DNA of 64,000 nucleotides from UBA1189 sp045612925 (GCA_045612925.1 JAZKZX010000051.1:19853-83852); one strand, 5' to 3'. Counted from the first letter of the stretch, positions 51,063 to 59,123 are shown. Notes: generated from the sequence alone by a model not told the origin. Program-made: numbers and translations.

Positions 51063-51117
51063 AATAACAACCTTTGCAATGCAAAAACTAAGTTTTTGCC
51101 TCAGCAAGGATGTTATT
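51063..51117 (+). promoter_or_regulatory. Nested inverted repeats upstream of the GH110 gene
   Basis: GCAAAAACT-A-AGTTTTTGC (51081-51099) is a perfect hairpin. Outer arms AATAACAACCTTTGC (51063-51077) and GCAAGGATGTTATT (51104-51117) pair with one bulge and one mismatch. The structure precedes a -7 box at 51132, so it is more likely a protein-binding site, or the end of an upstream transcript, than part of the GH110 leader. Confidence 0.5.
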
Positions 51118-51131
51118 TGCTCACTTATTCG

Positions 51132-51139
51132 TATCTTTG
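51132..51139 (+). promoter_or_regulatory. -7 element for the GH110-rlmD transcript
   Basis: TATCTTTG matches TAnnTTTG, 23 bases before the ATG at 51163. No -33 box at the right spacing. Confidence 0.5.
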
Positions 51140-51162
51140 TCAAATATTTTAAAAATAATGAC

Positions 51163-53214
51163 ATGAAAAAGGGTTTTATTTCTTTTTGTATATGCTGCTT
51201 GGCTATCGCAGGATTGCGAGCTGAGAAGGTGTATGACGCGGCTTCGTATGGAATAGTGCCTAACACCGAGGCGGATGTGGCTGGACTCGTAGAGCAGATG
51301 CTCGCACAGGTGAAGGCGGAGGCTGACGACAAGGCCGTGACTATTCGCTTCGCACCAGGTACATATCACTTCTACCCCGAGAGCGCGGCACACCGCGAGT
51401 ATTATATATCTAACCACGACCAACATAAGGACCGTGCCGTGGGTATGGCCATAGAGGGTTTCAACAAGCTGACCATCGATGGATGTGGCGCCGACCTCAT
51501 CTTCCACGGTCGCATGCTGCCCGTGAGCATGGTGGGCACCGAGGAGTGCACACTGCGCAACCTGAGCATCGACTTTGCCACACCGCACATCGCACAGGCC
51601 GAGGTGATAAAGAACGATGCCGAGGGCATCACCTTCCGTGTGGCACCATGGATGAACGCTCGCGTGACCGAGAATGGGGCCTTCGAACACTATGGCGAGG
51701 GATGGGCTATGCGTCCAGGATGGGGTATCGCCTTCGACCCTAACACCCGACACATACTGTACAAGACGGGCGATATAGGTACTCCCGTACACATGGTGGA
51801 GCAGATCGATGAGCACACCTTCCTCGCTCCGGCATGGAAGGATAGCCGACTCCCCGCAGGCACCATCGTGGCCATGCGCAGCTATGAGCGCCCCTCACCG
51901 GGCGTATTCGTGAGCCATGCCGAAGATACGCGTCTCGAAAATGTGAAGGTACACTACGCCGAGGGCATGGGACTGCTGGCTCAGATGAGCGAGGATATCA
52001 CGCTCGACGGCTTCTGCGTATGCCTGCGTGGCGATGACGACGCACGCTACTTTACCACACAGGCCGACGCGACACACTTCTCGGGCTGCAAAGGTAAGAT
52101 ACGCTCGGTAAACGGACTCTACGAGGGCATGATGGACGATGCCATCAACGTGCATGGCACCTACCTCAAGGTGACGGAGCGCATCGACGACTATACGGTG
52201 AAGGGCCGCTACATGCATGGACAGGCATGGGGCTTCGATTGGGGCTATGTAGGCGACGAGGTACAGTTTGTTCGTTCCAATACGATGGAGCTGGTGAATG
52301 AGAAGCCTCTCCCCACCTCCCCTAAAGGGAAGGAGCATAGCAAAAGCGGGAACACATTCGTAACCGTGATATCAGAGATATCTGTGCTCGATGCTGTTTC
52401 AGGAGTGGAGGAATATAGGAGTAAAGGAGTAAAGACAAATCATATTTCAGGAGTAAAGGAGTATAGGAGTAAAGGAGTAAAGACAAATGTTCCTTCAGCG
52501 GACGGACTATCGTCTACACTCCAGAGCGAAGCGGAAACTCCTCAACTCCTAAACTCCCAGAATTTGAAAGGACTGCATGGTGGCAAGGAATTTATCATCC
52601 GCTTTGCCGATGCGCTGCCTGCCGAGATAGGTGCTGCCGAGGGCTATGGCATAGAGAACCTCACATGGACTCCCGAGGTGTACTTTGCCGACAATACCAT
52701 ACGCAACAACCGCGCTCGCGGCACGCTCTTCAGCACTCCCAAGCGCACGGTGGTAGAGGACAACCTCTTCGACCACACCTCGGGAACGGCAATCCTGCTC
52801 TGCGGCGACTGTAACGGCTGGTATGAGACGGGTGCTTGCCGCGACGTGCTCATCCGCCGCAACCGATTCGTGAACGCGCTCACCTGCATGTTCCAATTTA
52901 CCAATGCGGTCATCAGCATATACCCCGAGATACCTAACCTCGACGCACAGAAGGAGTATTTCCATGGTGGCAAGAAGAATGCGATACGCATCGTGAACAA
53001 TGAGTTTGAGACCTTCGACCATCCGCTCCTCTATGCGAAGTCTATCGACGGCTTGCTGTGGAAGGGTAATACCATCAGCCACAATGAGGACTATGCACCG
53101 TTCCACTGGAACAATAGCAACGTGCTCCTGGAGCGGGCGACGAATGTGAAGATTGAGAACACCTTCTATGATGGTGGCAATGAGCTCAAACAGGTGAAGA
53201 TGATGGTGAAATAA
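51163..53214 (+). CDS. GH110 alpha-1,3-galactosidase with in-frame repeat insertion
   Basis: The 683-residue precursor has signal peptide KKGFISFCICCLAIAGLRA. Its parallel beta-helix shows the GH110 family text: SNHDQHKDRAVGMAIEGFNKLTIDG, DLIFHGRMLPVSM, GMGLLAQMSEDITLDGF, DDARYFTTQADATHFSGCKG, GLYEGMMDDAINVHGTYLKV (about 320-340) and HTSGTAILLCGDCNGWYETG. GH110 enzymes remove terminal alpha-1,3-galactose, as in blood group B or linear alpha-Gal epitopes. Residues about 381-395 and 412-466 are translations of repeat families B and A; without them the length is near the usual 610. The start follows the promoter at 51132. rlmD follows after 20 bases. Confidence 0.9.
   Translation: MKKGFISFCICCLAIAGLRAEKVYDAASYGIVPNTEADVAGLVEQMLAQVKAEADDKAVTIRFAPGTYHFYPESAAHREYYISNHDQHKDRAVGMAIEGFNKLTIDGCGADLIFHGRMLPVSMVGTEECTLRNLSIDFATPHIAQAEVIKNDAEGITFRVAPWMNARVTENGAFEHYGEGWAMRPGWGIAFDPNTRHILYKTGDIGTPVHMVEQIDEHTFLAPAWKDSRLPAGTIVAMRSYERPSPGVFVSHAEDTRLENVKVHYAEGMGLLAQMSEDITLDGFCVCLRGDDDARYFTTQADATHFSGCKGKIRSVNGLYEGMMDDAINVHGTYLKVTERIDDYTVKGRYMHGQAWGFDWGYVGDEVQFVRSNTMELVNEKPLPTSPKGKEHSKSGNTFVTVISEISVLDAVSGVEEYRSKGVKTNHISGVKEYRSKGVKTNVPSADGLSSTLQSEAETPQLLNSQNLKGLHGGKEFIIRFADALPAEIGAAEGYGIENLTWTPEVYFADNTIRNNRARGTLFSTPKRTVVEDNLFDHTSGTAILLCGDCNGWYETGACRDVLIRRNRFVNALTCMFQFTNAVISIYPEIPNLDAQKEYFHGGKKNAIRIVNNEFETFDHPLLYAKSIDGLLWKGNTISHNEDYAPFHWNNSNVLLERATNVKIENTFYDGGNELKQVKMMVK
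52305..52345 (+). repeat. Family B fragment inside the GH110 gene
   Basis: GCCTCTCCCCACCTCCCCTA followed by AAGGGAAGGAG is the left part of a family B palindrome, translated PLPTSPKGKEHSK. Confidence 0.6.
52397..52559 (+). repeat. Family A repeat inside the GH110 gene (one partial, one full copy)
   Basis: A 44-base left arm (52397-52440) is followed by a complete 114-base element (52445-52558). The element has four AGGAGTNN octads, AGACAAATGTTCCTTC, a centre ending GGACTATCGTCT, then ACACTCC, GAAGCGGA and three AACTCCTN octads, so the two ends can fold together. It is read in frame as SGVKEYRSKGVKTNVPSADG-LSSTLQSEAETPQLLNSQ. Confidence 0.9.
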
Positions 53215-53234
53215 GGAGTAAAAAAGAAAATATA

Positions 53235-54926
53235 ATGTCCAGAAAGAAAAAAGAACTCCCTTTGTTGGAGAAAGTGACGATAACCGATGTGGCTGCCGAG
53301 GGTAAGGCCTTGGCGCGTGTGAATGATATGGTGGTGTTCGTACCCTATGTGGTGCCGGGCGATGTGGTAGACCTGCAGGTGAAACGCAAGAAACATAGCT
53401 ATGCCGAGGCAGTGGCGGTGAAATTTCACGAGTACTCGCCCCTGCGCAGCGAGCCCTTCTGCAAGCACTTTGGCATCTGTGGTGGCTGTAAGTGGCAGTG
53501 CCTCAAGTATGAGGAACAGCTGCGCTACAAGCAGAAGCAGGTGACCGACAACCTCGTGCGCATCGGCAAGATTGAACTCCCCGAGATATCACCCATCCTC
53601 GGCTCGGAGCAGACCGAACGCTACCGTAACAAGTTGGAGTTTACCTTCAGCAACAAGCGCTGGCTCACGCAGGAAGAGATAAACCTTATGGATGATACTC
53701 TTTCAGGAGTAAAGGAGTATAGGAGTGAAGGAGTAAAGACAAATGTTTCTTCCGCTGACGGGCTATCGTCTACACTCCAGAGCGAAGCGGAAACTCCTGA
53801 ACTCCTAAACTCCCAAAATAAAGCTTCGGACGGGCTATCGTCTTCACTCCAGAGCGAAGCGGAAACTCCTACACTCCAACACTCCAACAAATTCAACAGG
53901 AATGCCGTGGGCTTCCATATCCCCGGAGCCTTCGACAAGGTGCTCGCCATCGACGAGTGTCACCTCATGGACGACATCTGCAACCGCATCCGCAACGGTG
54001 TACGCGACTATGCCTACGAGCATAACCTCACCTTCTTTGACCTGCGCTCGCAGGAGGGCATGCTCCGCAATATGATGATAAGGAGAGTTGAAGCCTCCCC
54101 TAACCCCTCCCGAGGAGGGGAACTTGGCTCCACGATGTCTGAATCACCCCTCCTTGGGAGGGGCAGGGGGGAGGCCAAGGGCTTGATGGTAGTGATGCAG
54201 TTCAAGATTGTCGCTCCCGAGGAGGAGGCACAGATGAAGCAACTCCTACAGTTCATGGCTGATACATGGCCCGAGATCACTTCGCTCATCTATGTCATCA
54301 ACAACAAATGCAACGACACCATCGGCGACCTGCCCATCCATGTGTCCAAGGGCGACGACCATATCATCGAGGAGATGGAGGGACTGAAGTTTAAGGTGGG
54401 TCCCAAATCGTTCTACCAGACAAATAGTCGCCAGGCCTATAACCTCTATAAGGTGACACGCGAGTTTGCCGGACTCACAGGCAACGAACTGGTATACGAC
54501 CTCTACACGGGTACGGGCACCATCGCCAACTTCGTGTCGCGCAAGGCTCGTAAGGTCATCGGTATCGAGTATGTGCCCGAGGCTATCGAGGACGCTAAGG
54601 TGAACTCGGCCATCAACGGCATCGACAACACGCTGTTCTTTGCCGGCGACATGAAGGATATCCTCAACCAGGAGTTTATCAATGAGTATGGCCGTCCCGA
54701 TGTGATCATCACCGACCCCCCAAGAGCGGGCATGCACAACGATGTGATAGACACCATCCTCTTTGCCGAGCCCAAGCGCATCGTATATGTGAGCTGCAAC
54801 CCCGCCACACAGGCACGCGACCTCAGCCTGCTCGATGTGAAGTACAAGGTGCTGAAGGTGCAGCCGGTGGACATGTTCCCCCACACACATCATGTGGAGA
54901 ATGTGGTGCTGCTGGAGCTGAAGTAA
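53235..54926 (+). CDS. rlmD: 23S rRNA (uracil-C5)-methyltransferase RlmD with in-frame repeat insertions
   Basis: The 563-residue protein has a TRAM domain (about 10-65), iron-sulfur cysteines C76, C82 and C85 with a fourth in AIDECHLMDD, and a class I methyltransferase domain. The latter shows FYQTNSRQAYNLY, VYDLYTGTGTIANFVS, VIITDPPRAGMH and the catalytic cysteine in RIVYVSCNPATQARDL. RlmD makes m5U1939 in 23S rRNA. Family A repeats supply residues about 156-218, between the first three cysteines and the fourth, and a family B repeat supplies about 284-316. Without them the length is about 470, normal for the family. All catalytic motifs remain, so the enzyme may still work. Confidence 0.92.
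   Translation: MSRKKKELPLLEKVTITDVAAEGKALARVNDMVVFVPYVVPGDVVDLQVKRKKHSYAEAVAVKFHEYSPLRSEPFCKHFGICGGCKWQCLKYEEQLRYKQKQVTDNLVRIGKIELPEISPILGSEQTERYRNKLEFTFSNKRWLTQEEINLMDDTLSGVKEYRSEGVKTNVSSADGLSSTLQSEAETPELLNSQNKASDGLSSSLQSEAETPTLQHSNKFNRNAVGFHIPGAFDKVLAIDECHLMDDICNRIRNGVRDYAYEHNLTFFDLRSQEGMLRNMMIRRVEASPNPSRGGELGSTMSESPLLGRGRGEAKGLMVVMQFKIVAPEEEAQMKQLLQFMADTWPEITSLIYVINNKCNDTIGDLPIHVSKGDDHIIEEMEGLKFKVGPKSFYQTNSRQAYNLYKVTREFAGLTGNELVYDLYTGTGTIANFVSRKARKVIGIEYVPEAIEDAKVNSAINGIDNTLFFAGDMKDILNQEFINEYGRPDVIITDPPRAGMHNDVIDTILFAEPKRIVYVSCNPATQARDLSLLDVKYKVLKVQPVDMFPHTHHVENVVLLELK
53701..53888 (+). repeat. Family A repeat inside rlmD (one full copy, one 3' half)
   Basis: 53701-53814 is a complete 114-base element, about 95 percent identical to the one in the GH110 gene and read in the same frame (SGVKEYRSEGVKTNVSSADG...). 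53819-53888 repeats its right half (GCTTCGGACGGGCTATCGTC to ACTCCAACACTCCAAC). Both keep the rlmD frame open. Confidence 0.9.
54088..54178 (+). repeat. Family B repeat inside rlmD
   Basis: GCCTCCCCTAACCCCTCCCG and GAGGAGGGGAACTTGGC are followed by ACCCCTCCTTGGGAGGGGCA and GGGGGGAGGCC. It is a compound palindrome, translated EASPNPSRGGELGSTMSESP and onward without a stop. Confidence 0.85.
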
Positions 54927-54970
54927 CAAAAGAGGTAAGCACAAGGCTTGACGCCTTAAGCAAAACAAAC

Positions 54971-55010
54971 GCGGTGCCCCTTTCTCACGAGAGGGACACC
55001 GCTTCGTTTT
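54971..55010. terminator. Terminator between convergent rlmD and btuG
   Basis: GCGGTGCCCCT (54971-54981) pairs with AGGGACACCGC (54992-55002) with one mismatch, followed by TTCGTTTT on the plus strand and preceded by an A-rich stretch that gives T on the minus strand. Confidence 0.75.
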
Positions 55011-55035
55011 GGCAAATAGTTATTTATTCTCTTTA

Positions 55036-56118
55036 TCAATCCACAAACACTGCCTGATTGGGATTGGCGCCCTGCACATCGAAACGGTGGATGAGTGTGC
55101 CATCGGTGCTGTAGCGGTGTATCACGCCTGACGACACGAACTTATTGCCTGCCAACCCGATATAGAACTCTCCATTCTTGGGGTTTACCTCCATCATATA
55201 CACGCTATTGGATGTCGCCTCCTCGGTGTCGCCCTGGAGGAACGATGAGGCACTGACTACCCCACTCTTCACATCGCAGGTGAAGAAGGTGTTGGTGGTC
55301 TCATAGGTAGCCCAGTCAGTGGTGGAACTGCAGAGGTACAATGTGCCCTCATACGCCACAGCGCGTGAGGCATAGGTGATGGTGCGTGCCGTGCGATGGG
55401 CTACATCGAGAATCTGTACGGGATAGTCGCAGTTCCAGTTCTCGTCGTACTGACCATTGGCAAGGAGGTAGACGCTGTCGCCGGCAAGGACGAACTGCTG
55501 GGGATTCCACTCCACGGTGATGGAGGCAACAGAGTCAAATGTTGCCACATCGATGATCGTCACCGTATTGTCGTATCCCCAACCCGAGTTGGCTACGAGG
55601 AGTTGGTCCTTATAGACCACGATGCCTTCGGGATTCTTGCCTACGGGGGCATAGTCGACAACACTGAGGTCTGAAGCCTTCATCTTGGCCACCTGTCCGC
55701 TATAGAGCGTCACATAGAGGTAGTCGCCCTCGGCAGCGAGGTAGCGGGGCTGACCCTCCTCGGCAGAGAAGGGGTAGCGCTCGAGCTCACGACCATCGAG
55801 GTCGAGCTTGGCCACATAGGATGAGCCGAAAACGGAGACATAGAGGTGATCATTGTGATAGAGGATGTCCTGCCCCGTGTCACCAAGGTACTGTCCGTTC
55901 TGCTTCAAATAATACTCACCCGTACACAACATGCTGTCGGACTTGTAGGCCGAGATGTCGGCATTGTTTGCCTGAAACAATCCTTCGCAAAGGATGAAGA
56001 CATCGGGCTTACTCACCACGGGGGCATTGTCGTCGTCGCCATGGTTTACGGGTTCACAACTTGCAAGCACGAAGCCTGCCACACAAGCGCACAATGCGCT
56101 ACGAAACACTTTCTTCAT
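55036..56118 (-). CDS. btuG: BtuG-like cobalamin-binding surface lipoprotein
   Basis: The ATG at 56118 gives a 360-residue precursor with lipoprotein signal MKKVFRSALCACVAGFVLASC. An acidic linker (EPVNHGDDDNAP) follows, as is usual for surface-exposed Bacteroidetes lipoproteins. The rest is a YncE/DUF5074-like beta-propeller with repeated blade motifs such as DILYHNDHLYVSVFGSSYVAKLD, YLAAEGDYLYVTLYSGQVAKM and GIVVYKDQLLVANSGWG. In Bacteroides BtuG binds vitamin B12 very tightly at the surface and hands it to BtuB. The cobalamin riboswitch directly upstream on the same strand strongly supports this role. BtuB and BtuH are not adjacent. Confidence 0.85.
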   Translation of the reverse strand: MKKVFRSALCACVAGFVLASCEPVNHGDDDNAPVVSKPDVFILCEGLFQANNADISAYKSDSMLCTGEYYLKQNGQYLGDTGQDILYHNDHLYVSVFGSSYVAKLDLDGRELERYPFSAEEGQPRYLAAEGDYLYVTLYSGQVAKMKASDLSVVDYAPVGKNPEGIVVYKDQLLVANSGWGYDNTVTIIDVATFDSVASITVEWNPQQFVLAGDSVYLLANGQYDENWNCDYPVQILDVAHRTARTITYASRAVAYEGTLYLCSSTTDWATYETTNTFFTCDVKSGVVSASSFLQGDTEEATSNSVYMMEVNPKNGEFYIGLAGNKFVSSGVIHRYSTDGTLIHRFDVQGANPNQAVFVD

Positions 56119-56189
56119 TGTCGGAAATTGAAAAGAAAGTAAAACAAAATGTGTCCCTACGCATACTTTCCTCGAATACACGCGGTTTA

Positions 56190-56362
56190 ACTGGTTTTGC
56201 AGGTCTTCTGACTCACCCTACACATCGGCCTTCCCAACCATCGGTCAGTGGCAATAGATTCGATGTGCTATACAAGGGCACACAGCAGCGGGACTGTTCA
56301 GGACTCTCACCTGATTCCCTTTTCATCCGTAGCCCGCAACGGGGGCATCGGGAACAAAACTG
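56190..56362 (-). ncRNA. Cobalamin riboswitch upstream of btuG
   Basis: On the minus strand the region carries the class hallmarks: GGGAATCAGGTGAGAGTCC, then CAGTCCCGCTGCTGTG, then TGGGAAGGCCGATG and the B12-box-like GTCAGAAGACCTGC. The outer P1 stem GTTTTG/CAAAAC closes the structure. It ends about 70 bases before the btuG start, so ligand binding probably represses btuG at translation or by termination. Confidence 0.93.
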
Positions 56363-56464
56363 GGGGCGAAATTAGTGTAAGACAAACGAAAATGCAAATA
56401 AATTCAAAAAAATCCTTCAGCATATATACATTTTACCCGATTTTCTCGTTGCTATATATAGTAT

Positions 56465-58867
56465 ATGAAAAAGACCGCCTTCGTCATACTGCTACTATGC
56501 ATTGTCACTGGTATGCTCTACGCACAAGAGAGCATGCCGACAGGTGGCGTGACCCTCAAGGGACGCGTCACCGACGAGACGGGAAGCCCCGTGGAGATTG
56601 CCAACATCTGGGTAGCACGACAGCTGAAGGGCACGACAACGAACCTCAAGGGAGAATATTCGATAGCACTGGCCTCTGCCGACACGGTGGAGGTGACCTT
56701 CTCGATGATAGGCTACCAGACACGTCGACGCATACTGTACAAACCGACGGGAGTGATCACGATGGATATCATGCTACCCCACTCTAACACTGCGCTGCAG
56801 GGGGTGACGATACGCGAGACACGCCGACAGACGGGTGCCATGCAGCACCTGTCGCAAGACAAGGTGAGACTGGCGCCTGACGCTACGGGAGGATCGGTGG
56901 AGTCGTTTATCGCCACACAGGCGGGGGTGAGCAGCACGAATGAGCTATCGTCGACCTACAATGTGCGTGGAGGTAACTACGACGAGAACTCGGTGTATGT
57001 GAATGGCATTGAGGTGTACCGCCCACTGCTCATCCGTGCCGGACAGCAAGAGGGGCTATCGTTCATCAATCCCGACATGGTGGAAAGCATAGGATTCTCT
57101 TCGGGTGGATTCGAGGCACGCTACGGCGATAAGATGAGCAGCGTGCTCGACATCACCTACCGAAAGCCTACCGAACTGGAGAGCAGCCTGTCGATGAGTC
57201 TCCTCGGTGCCAATATATATATAGGTACGGGCAAGGAGGACAAGTGGAGCATGACGCATAGCCTGCGCTACAAGACGAGCCAGTATCTGCTGGGAACGCT
57301 CGACACTCAGGGTGAGTATGACCCTGCCTTTGTAGACTATCAGACCTATCTCACCTATCAGCTATCCAAGCAGTGGGAGGTGGGATTCATCGGTAATATC
57401 TCGCAGAACAGGTATCGCTTCAAACCATCGGACCGCAACACCTCGTTCGGCACGCTGGAGGATGTGAAGGAGTTTAAGGTGTACTTTGACGGACAGGAGG
57501 AGGATATGTTCCGCACCTGGTTCGGGGCACTCAACCTCACCCATACGCCCAATAGCAACAATGCCATAAGCCTCAACCTGTCGGCCTACCGCACCGATGA
57601 GCAGGAGACCTTCGACATCATCAGCCAGTACTGGCTCGACGACATCGACGAGAACAAGAATATGGGCGTGGGCACCTATATGGAGCATGCACGCAACTAC
57701 CTGACCGCCTCGGTGATGTCGGCTGGCGTGAGTGGCAAGCACACCATAGAGCAGCACGAACTGCAATGGGGAACGGAATATAAGCTGGAACAGATCGCTG
57801 ACGACATCAACGAATGGGAGATGCGCGACTCGGCTGGCTACTCGCTGCCTCATACGGGCGAGCGCATCGAACTCATCTACAACCTACGTTCACAGAACGA
57901 GGCCAGAAATCATCGCCTGTCGGCATTCGTGCAGGACACCTGGCGACGACATACCGATGTGGGACTCTTTGTCGTCAATGGCGGCATGCGCTTCTCGTAC
58001 TGGACATGGAACGGTGAACCACTCTTCTCGCCCCGACTCTCGGTGGGCTTTATCCCCGAAGCCAACGAAAAATTGACATTCCGATTGGCAACGGGCGTAT
58101 ATTACCAAAGCCCCTTCTATAAGGAATATCGCGACACGGTGCATACGGGAGGCTCGTCGTATGTGAAGCTCAACCCAAACATCAAGTCGCAACGCTCGAT
58201 ACAGGTGGTGGGGGCCATGGACTACCAGTTCCGCATGTGGGAACGCCCCTTCAAACTGACCAGCGAGGTGTACTACAAGGCGCTGTCAAACCTGATCCCC
58301 TACAATGTAAACAATGTGCGCCTCACCTACTATGGCGAGAACTGCGCCTCGGGATATGCTGCGGGACTCGACATGAAACTGTTCGGCGAATTTATCCCTG
58401 GCACAGATTCGTGGATCACCGCATCGATCATGCGCACAGAAGAGAAGATAGACGGCAAGTGGTACCCGAGACCTACGGACCAGCGGTTTAACCTCTCATT
58501 CTGCCTGACTGACTATTTCCCGGGCTCGGACCGCTGGCAGATGAACCTCAAGGCGGCCTATGCCAACGGACTGCCCTTCGGGCCTCCTCACTCGGGACGC
58601 GAACGACTCATCTTCCGCGCCCCTGCCTACCGACGTGTAGACATCGGTATGAGCTACCGACTTGTCAACAACGAGGAGCGCAACATCACCTATGGCTGGC
58701 AACGACACTTCCGTAACATCTGGCTCGGACTCGACGCCTTCAACCTGCTCGGCATACAGAATGTCAACTCCTATTATTGGATTACCGATACCGAAAACCA
58801 CCGCTATGCCGTGCCCAACTACCTCACGGGCACAAGACTCAATGCACGCATTCTCATTGAGTTATAA
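56465..58867 (+). CDS. TonB-dependent outer membrane receptor with carboxypeptidase-like N-terminal domain
   Basis: The 800-residue precursor has signal peptide MKKTAFVILLLCIVTGMLYA. A CarboxypepD_reg-like domain occupies about 25-110 (VTLKGRVTDETGSPVEIANIWV). The plug is at about 125-235 (YNVRGGNYDENSVYVNGIEV, DMVESIGFSSGGFEARYGDKMSSVLDI). The rest is a 22-strand barrel. It imports an unknown ligand using TonB. Being divergent from btuG it is not controlled by the riboswitch, and no SusD-like partner follows, so it is not a typical Sus pair. A link to cobalamin is possible by position only. No consensus promoter is visible upstream. Confidence 0.9.
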   Translation: MKKTAFVILLLCIVTGMLYAQESMPTGGVTLKGRVTDETGSPVEIANIWVARQLKGTTTNLKGEYSIALASADTVEVTFSMIGYQTRRRILYKPTGVITMDIMLPHSNTALQGVTIRETRRQTGAMQHLSQDKVRLAPDATGGSVESFIATQAGVSSTNELSSTYNVRGGNYDENSVYVNGIEVYRPLLIRAGQQEGLSFINPDMVESIGFSSGGFEARYGDKMSSVLDITYRKPTELESSLSMSLLGANIYIGTGKEDKWSMTHSLRYKTSQYLLGTLDTQGEYDPAFVDYQTYLTYQLSKQWEVGFIGNISQNRYRFKPSDRNTSFGTLEDVKEFKVYFDGQEEDMFRTWFGALNLTHTPNSNNAISLNLSAYRTDEQETFDIISQYWLDDIDENKNMGVGTYMEHARNYLTASVMSAGVSGKHTIEQHELQWGTEYKLEQIADDINEWEMRDSAGYSLPHTGERIELIYNLRSQNEARNHRLSAFVQDTWRRHTDVGLFVVNGGMRFSYWTWNGEPLFSPRLSVGFIPEANEKLTFRLATGVYYQSPFYKEYRDTVHTGGSSYVKLNPNIKSQRSIQVVGAMDYQFRMWERPFKLTSEVYYKALSNLIPYNVNNVRLTYYGENCASGYAAGLDMKLFGEFIPGTDSWITASIMRTEEKIDGKWYPRPTDQRFNLSFCLTDYFPGSDRWQMNLKAAYANGLPFGPPHSGRERLIFRAPAYRRVDIGMSYRLVNNEERNITYGWQRHFRNIWLGLDAFNLLGIQNVNSYYWITDTENHRYAVPNYLTGTRLNARILIEL

Positions 58868-58962
58868 CCGCATTCTGATGCGCCACACTATCCCGACAAA
58901 CAAAAACACACAAAAGTGTAAAAAAAATATTACAATTTATTAGCGAGTACGGGATTTTATAT

Positions 58963-58970
58963 TTACATTT
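58963..58970 (+). promoter_or_regulatory. -7 element of the ilv operon promoter
   Basis: TACATTTG matches TAnnTTTG. TTAG at 58939-58942, 20 bases upstream, is a 3 of 4 match to the -33 box. The leader peptide ATG follows 18 bases later, so transcription should begin just before it. Confidence 0.6.
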
Positions 58971-58988
58971 GCAGCCAAATAACGAGAA

Positions 58989-59057
58989 ATGAAAGAAAAT
59001 ATGATTCTCCGCGTCGTCATTGTTGACATTCTATCCGAGGCTATTGGACAGAAGTGA
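58989..59057 (+). CDS. ilv leader peptide, 22 codons, rich in Ile, Leu and Val
   Basis: The frame ATG (58989) to TGA (59055-59057) encodes MKENMILRVVIV then DILSEAIGQK. Nine of 22 residues are branched-chain, and eight of the ten at positions 6-15. It sits right after the promoter and before a terminator that precedes ilvB. This is the layout of leader peptides that sense charged tRNA through ribosome stalling. The product itself has no expected function. Confidence 0.85.
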   Translation: MKENMILRVVIVDILSEAIGQK

Positions 59058-59123
59058 GAATCATGATGGTATTAGTTTATAACATTGAAAAACACCTTTC
59101 TCACCTGTGGAGGAAGGTTTTTT
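59001..59123 (+). promoter_or_regulatory. Transcription attenuator of the ilv operon
   Basis: Segment 1, ATGATTCTC (59001-59009, inside the leader peptide), is exactly complementary to segment 2, GAGAATCAT (59056-59064). Segment 3, ACCTTTCTC (59094-59102), pairs with segment 4, GAGGAAGGT (59110-59118), and five T follow, giving a terminator. Segment 2 can instead pair with segment 3 (GAGAA with TTCTC, then GGT at 59068 with ACC), forming an antiterminator. A ribosome stalled on Ile/Leu/Val codons would cover segment 1 and free segment 2, allowing read-through into ilvB. Confidence 0.82.

Noticed and set aside
58989..59057. A real small protein gene separate from ilv regulation
   Set aside because: Its codons are almost all branched-chain in the middle, and it overlaps attenuator stems, so a leader peptide explains it better.
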